Shown: piece by piece, positions 62,647 to 64,000 of the stretch
Layout: each line of letters begins with the position of its first letter
Position numbering within the stretch: position 1 is the first letter of the stretch
Assembly: GCA_019423745.1 (NCBI GenBank)
Contig: JAHZAV010000009.1
Location: 1 to 64,000 of the forward strand
From: Lachnospiraceae bacterium
GTDB lineage: Bacteria; Bacillota; Clostridia; Lachnospirales; Lachnospiraceae
Reading direction: 5' to 3'
Length of the DNA stretch: 64,000 bases
Translations under genes and position numbers: made by a program
Notes under the pieces: model-generated
The model's input: the letters and a program-made list of their open reading frames with translations, nothing else
Database searches by the model: none
What the model was told of the DNA's origin: nothing

Positions 62647-62709
62647 TATACTATCCCTCTTCACCTGTTACAAGAGGCAGAAAATCGTTTCATTTATTCT
62701 CCTAAGGAG

Positions 62710-63291
62710 CTATCTTTTAAACACCAGCACCGGCATGGGCGGATTATTTTTTCTATTATAATATTCCTGTACAATCACTGTATATTCTCTGGGAGAAAGC
62801 TGCTTCAAAAAACCTAGCAATGTTTCTTTCTCCTCAAATCCTGTATCTCCACCACTGTAAATACAAAGGCTCATAACCCCTCTCCTTTTCAGGATCTTTA
62901 GCCCCTTCCCGACAGCCTCTATACTGGTTTCCGCTTTCGTGGCAATATTGTGATCTCCCCCGGGAAGATAACCAAAATTAAAGCAGATCACATCTGCACT
63001 TTCTTCTTGCGCATACTGATCCATATGTTCATGCCCGTCCAGAACCAGTTTTGCCTTCTCTTCCATCCCATGCTCTATTAAAAGCTGTTTGGTTTTATCC
63101 AAAGCACCTTGCTGAACATCAAAAGCAAGGACTTGTCCTCCTTCTCCTGCAAGCTGGGCGAGAAACAGTGTGTCGTTACCATTTCCCATAGTAGCATCAA
63201 TATAACTGCCTTCTTTTTTTGCAAGAGACTGGATCATTGTATGGCACCAGTCTGTAATTCTAGAAAAATCTCTACATCCGTTATCCGTCAT
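62710..63291 (-). CDS. Class I SAM-dependent methyltransferase (rRNA methyltransferase-like, YtqB type)
   Basis: 193 residues from ATG 63291 (MTDNGCRDF), with AAAGGAAG about 6 nt upstream; a frame extension to 63366 adds a non-conserved tail. SAM-binding motif YIDATMGNGNDTLFLAQL, acidic strand AFDVQQGALDKTKQLL, then CFNFGYLPGGDH and KRRGVMSLCIYSGGDTGFEE. Matches the YtqB/MraW-like small methyltransferases of Firmicutes that act on rRNA or tRNA; the NPPY motif of N6-adenine enzymes is absent, so the methylated atom is open. Confidence 0.88.
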   Translation of the reverse strand: MTDNGCRDFSRITDWCHTMIQSLAKKEGSYIDATMGNGNDTLFLAQLAGEGGQVLAFDVQQGALDKTKQLLIEHGMEEKAKLVLDGHEHMDQYAQEESADVICFNFGYLPGGDHNIATKAETSIEAVGKGLKILKRRGVMSLCIYSGGDTGFEEKETLLGFLKQLSPREYTVIVQEYYNRKNNPPMPVLVFKR

Positions 63292-63447
63292 ATTATTCTT
63301 CCTTTTTCCTATTATTTTCTCCCATAAGAATACCTTAACACAGTTTGAAATACCAGCGTTTTTCAAAATCCGCAGTTGATTTCCCTTCTACCGTGACGTA
63401 TTATAATAGTGGGAGTATATAAATAGATTTTTCAAGGGGAGATGTAT

Positions 63448-64000
63448 ATGAAAGACTGTACTTATTACGATCTTCTTGGTGTTCCTATGGATGCGAGTGA
63501 AAAAGAAATCGCTGACGCCAAGAATTTTTTAGTGAAAAAAATGCATCCTGACGCCAATATTAACTGCAGCTTTGATACGACTTCTTATATACAAAATGTA
63601 TTGACAGCCTATCGGATTTTGAGTGATCCAAACAGCAGACGAATTTATGACCGCCGTATCCGTAATCCGATTCGACGGGAAACTGCTGCAGAAAAAGCAG
63701 AAGAAAGAAACAGACCCCTGTCCCCAAATTTTGCCCCTTATTGGGAAGCTGGCAATAAGCTGAATGGTCTGGTAAGCGAAAGTGCTCTTCTTCTAAAACC
63801 CAGACGTTTTGGCAGACAGGAACCAGACGAAGAAAGACTGGCAGCCATTGCCGGTGAAGCCTATCCACATATACAGATACTGGAGCAAGGAGAAATTCCA
63901 AGGCAGTACTGGTTTTCTCATGCTATGAACTGGCTGCTATTCCAATGGAGCCAGAACAGGGATCTTCCTTATGCGCTTCTTTATTCTATGTATGACAGCT
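63448..64000 (+). CDS. J-domain (DnaJ) protein, 5' part
   Basis: ATG 63448, with GGGGAG upstream, starts MKDCTYYDLLGVPMDASEKE; the J-domain HPD tripeptide is in KKMHPDANINC and the helix IV region VLTAYRILSDPNSRRIYD ends at about residue 75. The frame runs past the window edge (about 184 residues seen). The rest (EAGNKLNGLVSESALLL, YWFSHAMNWLLFQWS) is not the Gly/Phe or zinc-finger region of DnaJ, so this is a J-protein of another type, perhaps a DnaK partner with a C-terminal domain outside the window. Confidence 0.85.
   Translation, partial: MKDCTYYDLLGVPMDASEKEIADAKNFLVKKMHPDANINCSFDTTSYIQNVLTAYRILSDPNSRRIYDRRIRNPIRRETAAEKAEERNRPLSPNFAPYWEAGNKLNGLVSESALLLKPRRFGRQEPDEERLAAIAGEAYPHIQILEQGEIPRQYWFSHAMNWLLFQWSQNRDLPYALLYSMYDS

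Noticed and set aside
1..64000. CRISPR arrays, tRNA or rRNA genes
   Set aside because: No regularly spaced direct repeats or cloverleaf and rRNA-like sequence were recognised on either strand.

Overview
The window reads as chromosome of a low-GC Gram-positive gut anaerobe of the class Clostridia, most likely a Lachnospiraceae (Blautia-like) species. That is an inference from gene content: indolepyruvate:ferredoxin oxidoreductase with PaaK ligases, tandem Rrf2 regulators, a DUF1836 protein, YerC, SleB-type wall hydrolase, a GlnK/GlnL-like two-component system and A+T-rich intergenic DNA with many intrinsic terminators. No tRNA, rRNA or CRISPR array was found.

Layout. 1-9869 is an accessory island. 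It holds an IS4-family element (56-1550) with perfect ends and a 12-bp target duplication that splits the 3' end of an ORF, a cluster of hairpins, an IS256-family element (about 1789-3238), a Ser/Thr protein kinase, a 1241-residue protein with a degenerate P-loop, a KilA-N protein and a small gene broken by a nonsense codon. The kinase plus 1241-residue pair looks like an uncharacterised, possibly defensive, two-gene system. 9869-14889 is housekeeping: RlmD-like rRNA methyltransferase, a small membrane protein, PcrA helicase and a DtxR/MntR-like regulator.

14987-31942 is one tightly overlapping 14-gene minus-strand operon for a surface polysaccharide: GT4, GT2, a DxGW-module protein, ABC permease and ATPase, two HAD/DxGW fusion proteins, a polyprenyl-phosphate sugar transferase, an HMGL-type aldolase, a KdsC-like phosphatase, a GT-B-like transferase, two hexapeptide acyltransferases and a KdsB-like cytidylyltransferase. 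Aldolase, phosphatase, CMP-transferase and transferase together suggest synthesis of a CMP-activated 3-deoxy-ulosonic (Kdo-like) sugar, which is unusual in a Gram-positive. Three proteins of the operon share an uncharacterised module with FLARxG and DxGWxG motifs.

32240-48424 is mixed: SleB-type hydrolase, HAD phosphatase, AEC transporter, NYN/OST-HTH protein, DUF1836, an orphan substrate-binding lipoprotein, a PTS EIIC-like permease, a GlnK/GlnL-like two-component system, two small unknowns, PHP hydrolase, YerC, an acidic membrane protein, D-serine dehydratase, a FliB-like protein and an NCS2 permease. Two copies of an approximately 90-bp hairpin element sit about 70 bp upstream of the lipoprotein and histidine kinase genes.

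48566-55445 carries a PTS enzyme I, cysteine synthase, O-acetylhomoserine sulfhydrylase, two Rrf2 regulators with a shared operator-like site, a PurF-like protein without the N-terminal catalytic Cys, and a cold shock protein. 55581-61565 is an aromatic 2-oxoacid oxidation operon (PaaK, IorA, IorB, ACT, PaaK, ACT). The right edge has a NimA-like flavoprotein, a DUF4234 protein, an rRNA-MTase-type methyltransferase and the start of a J-domain protein.
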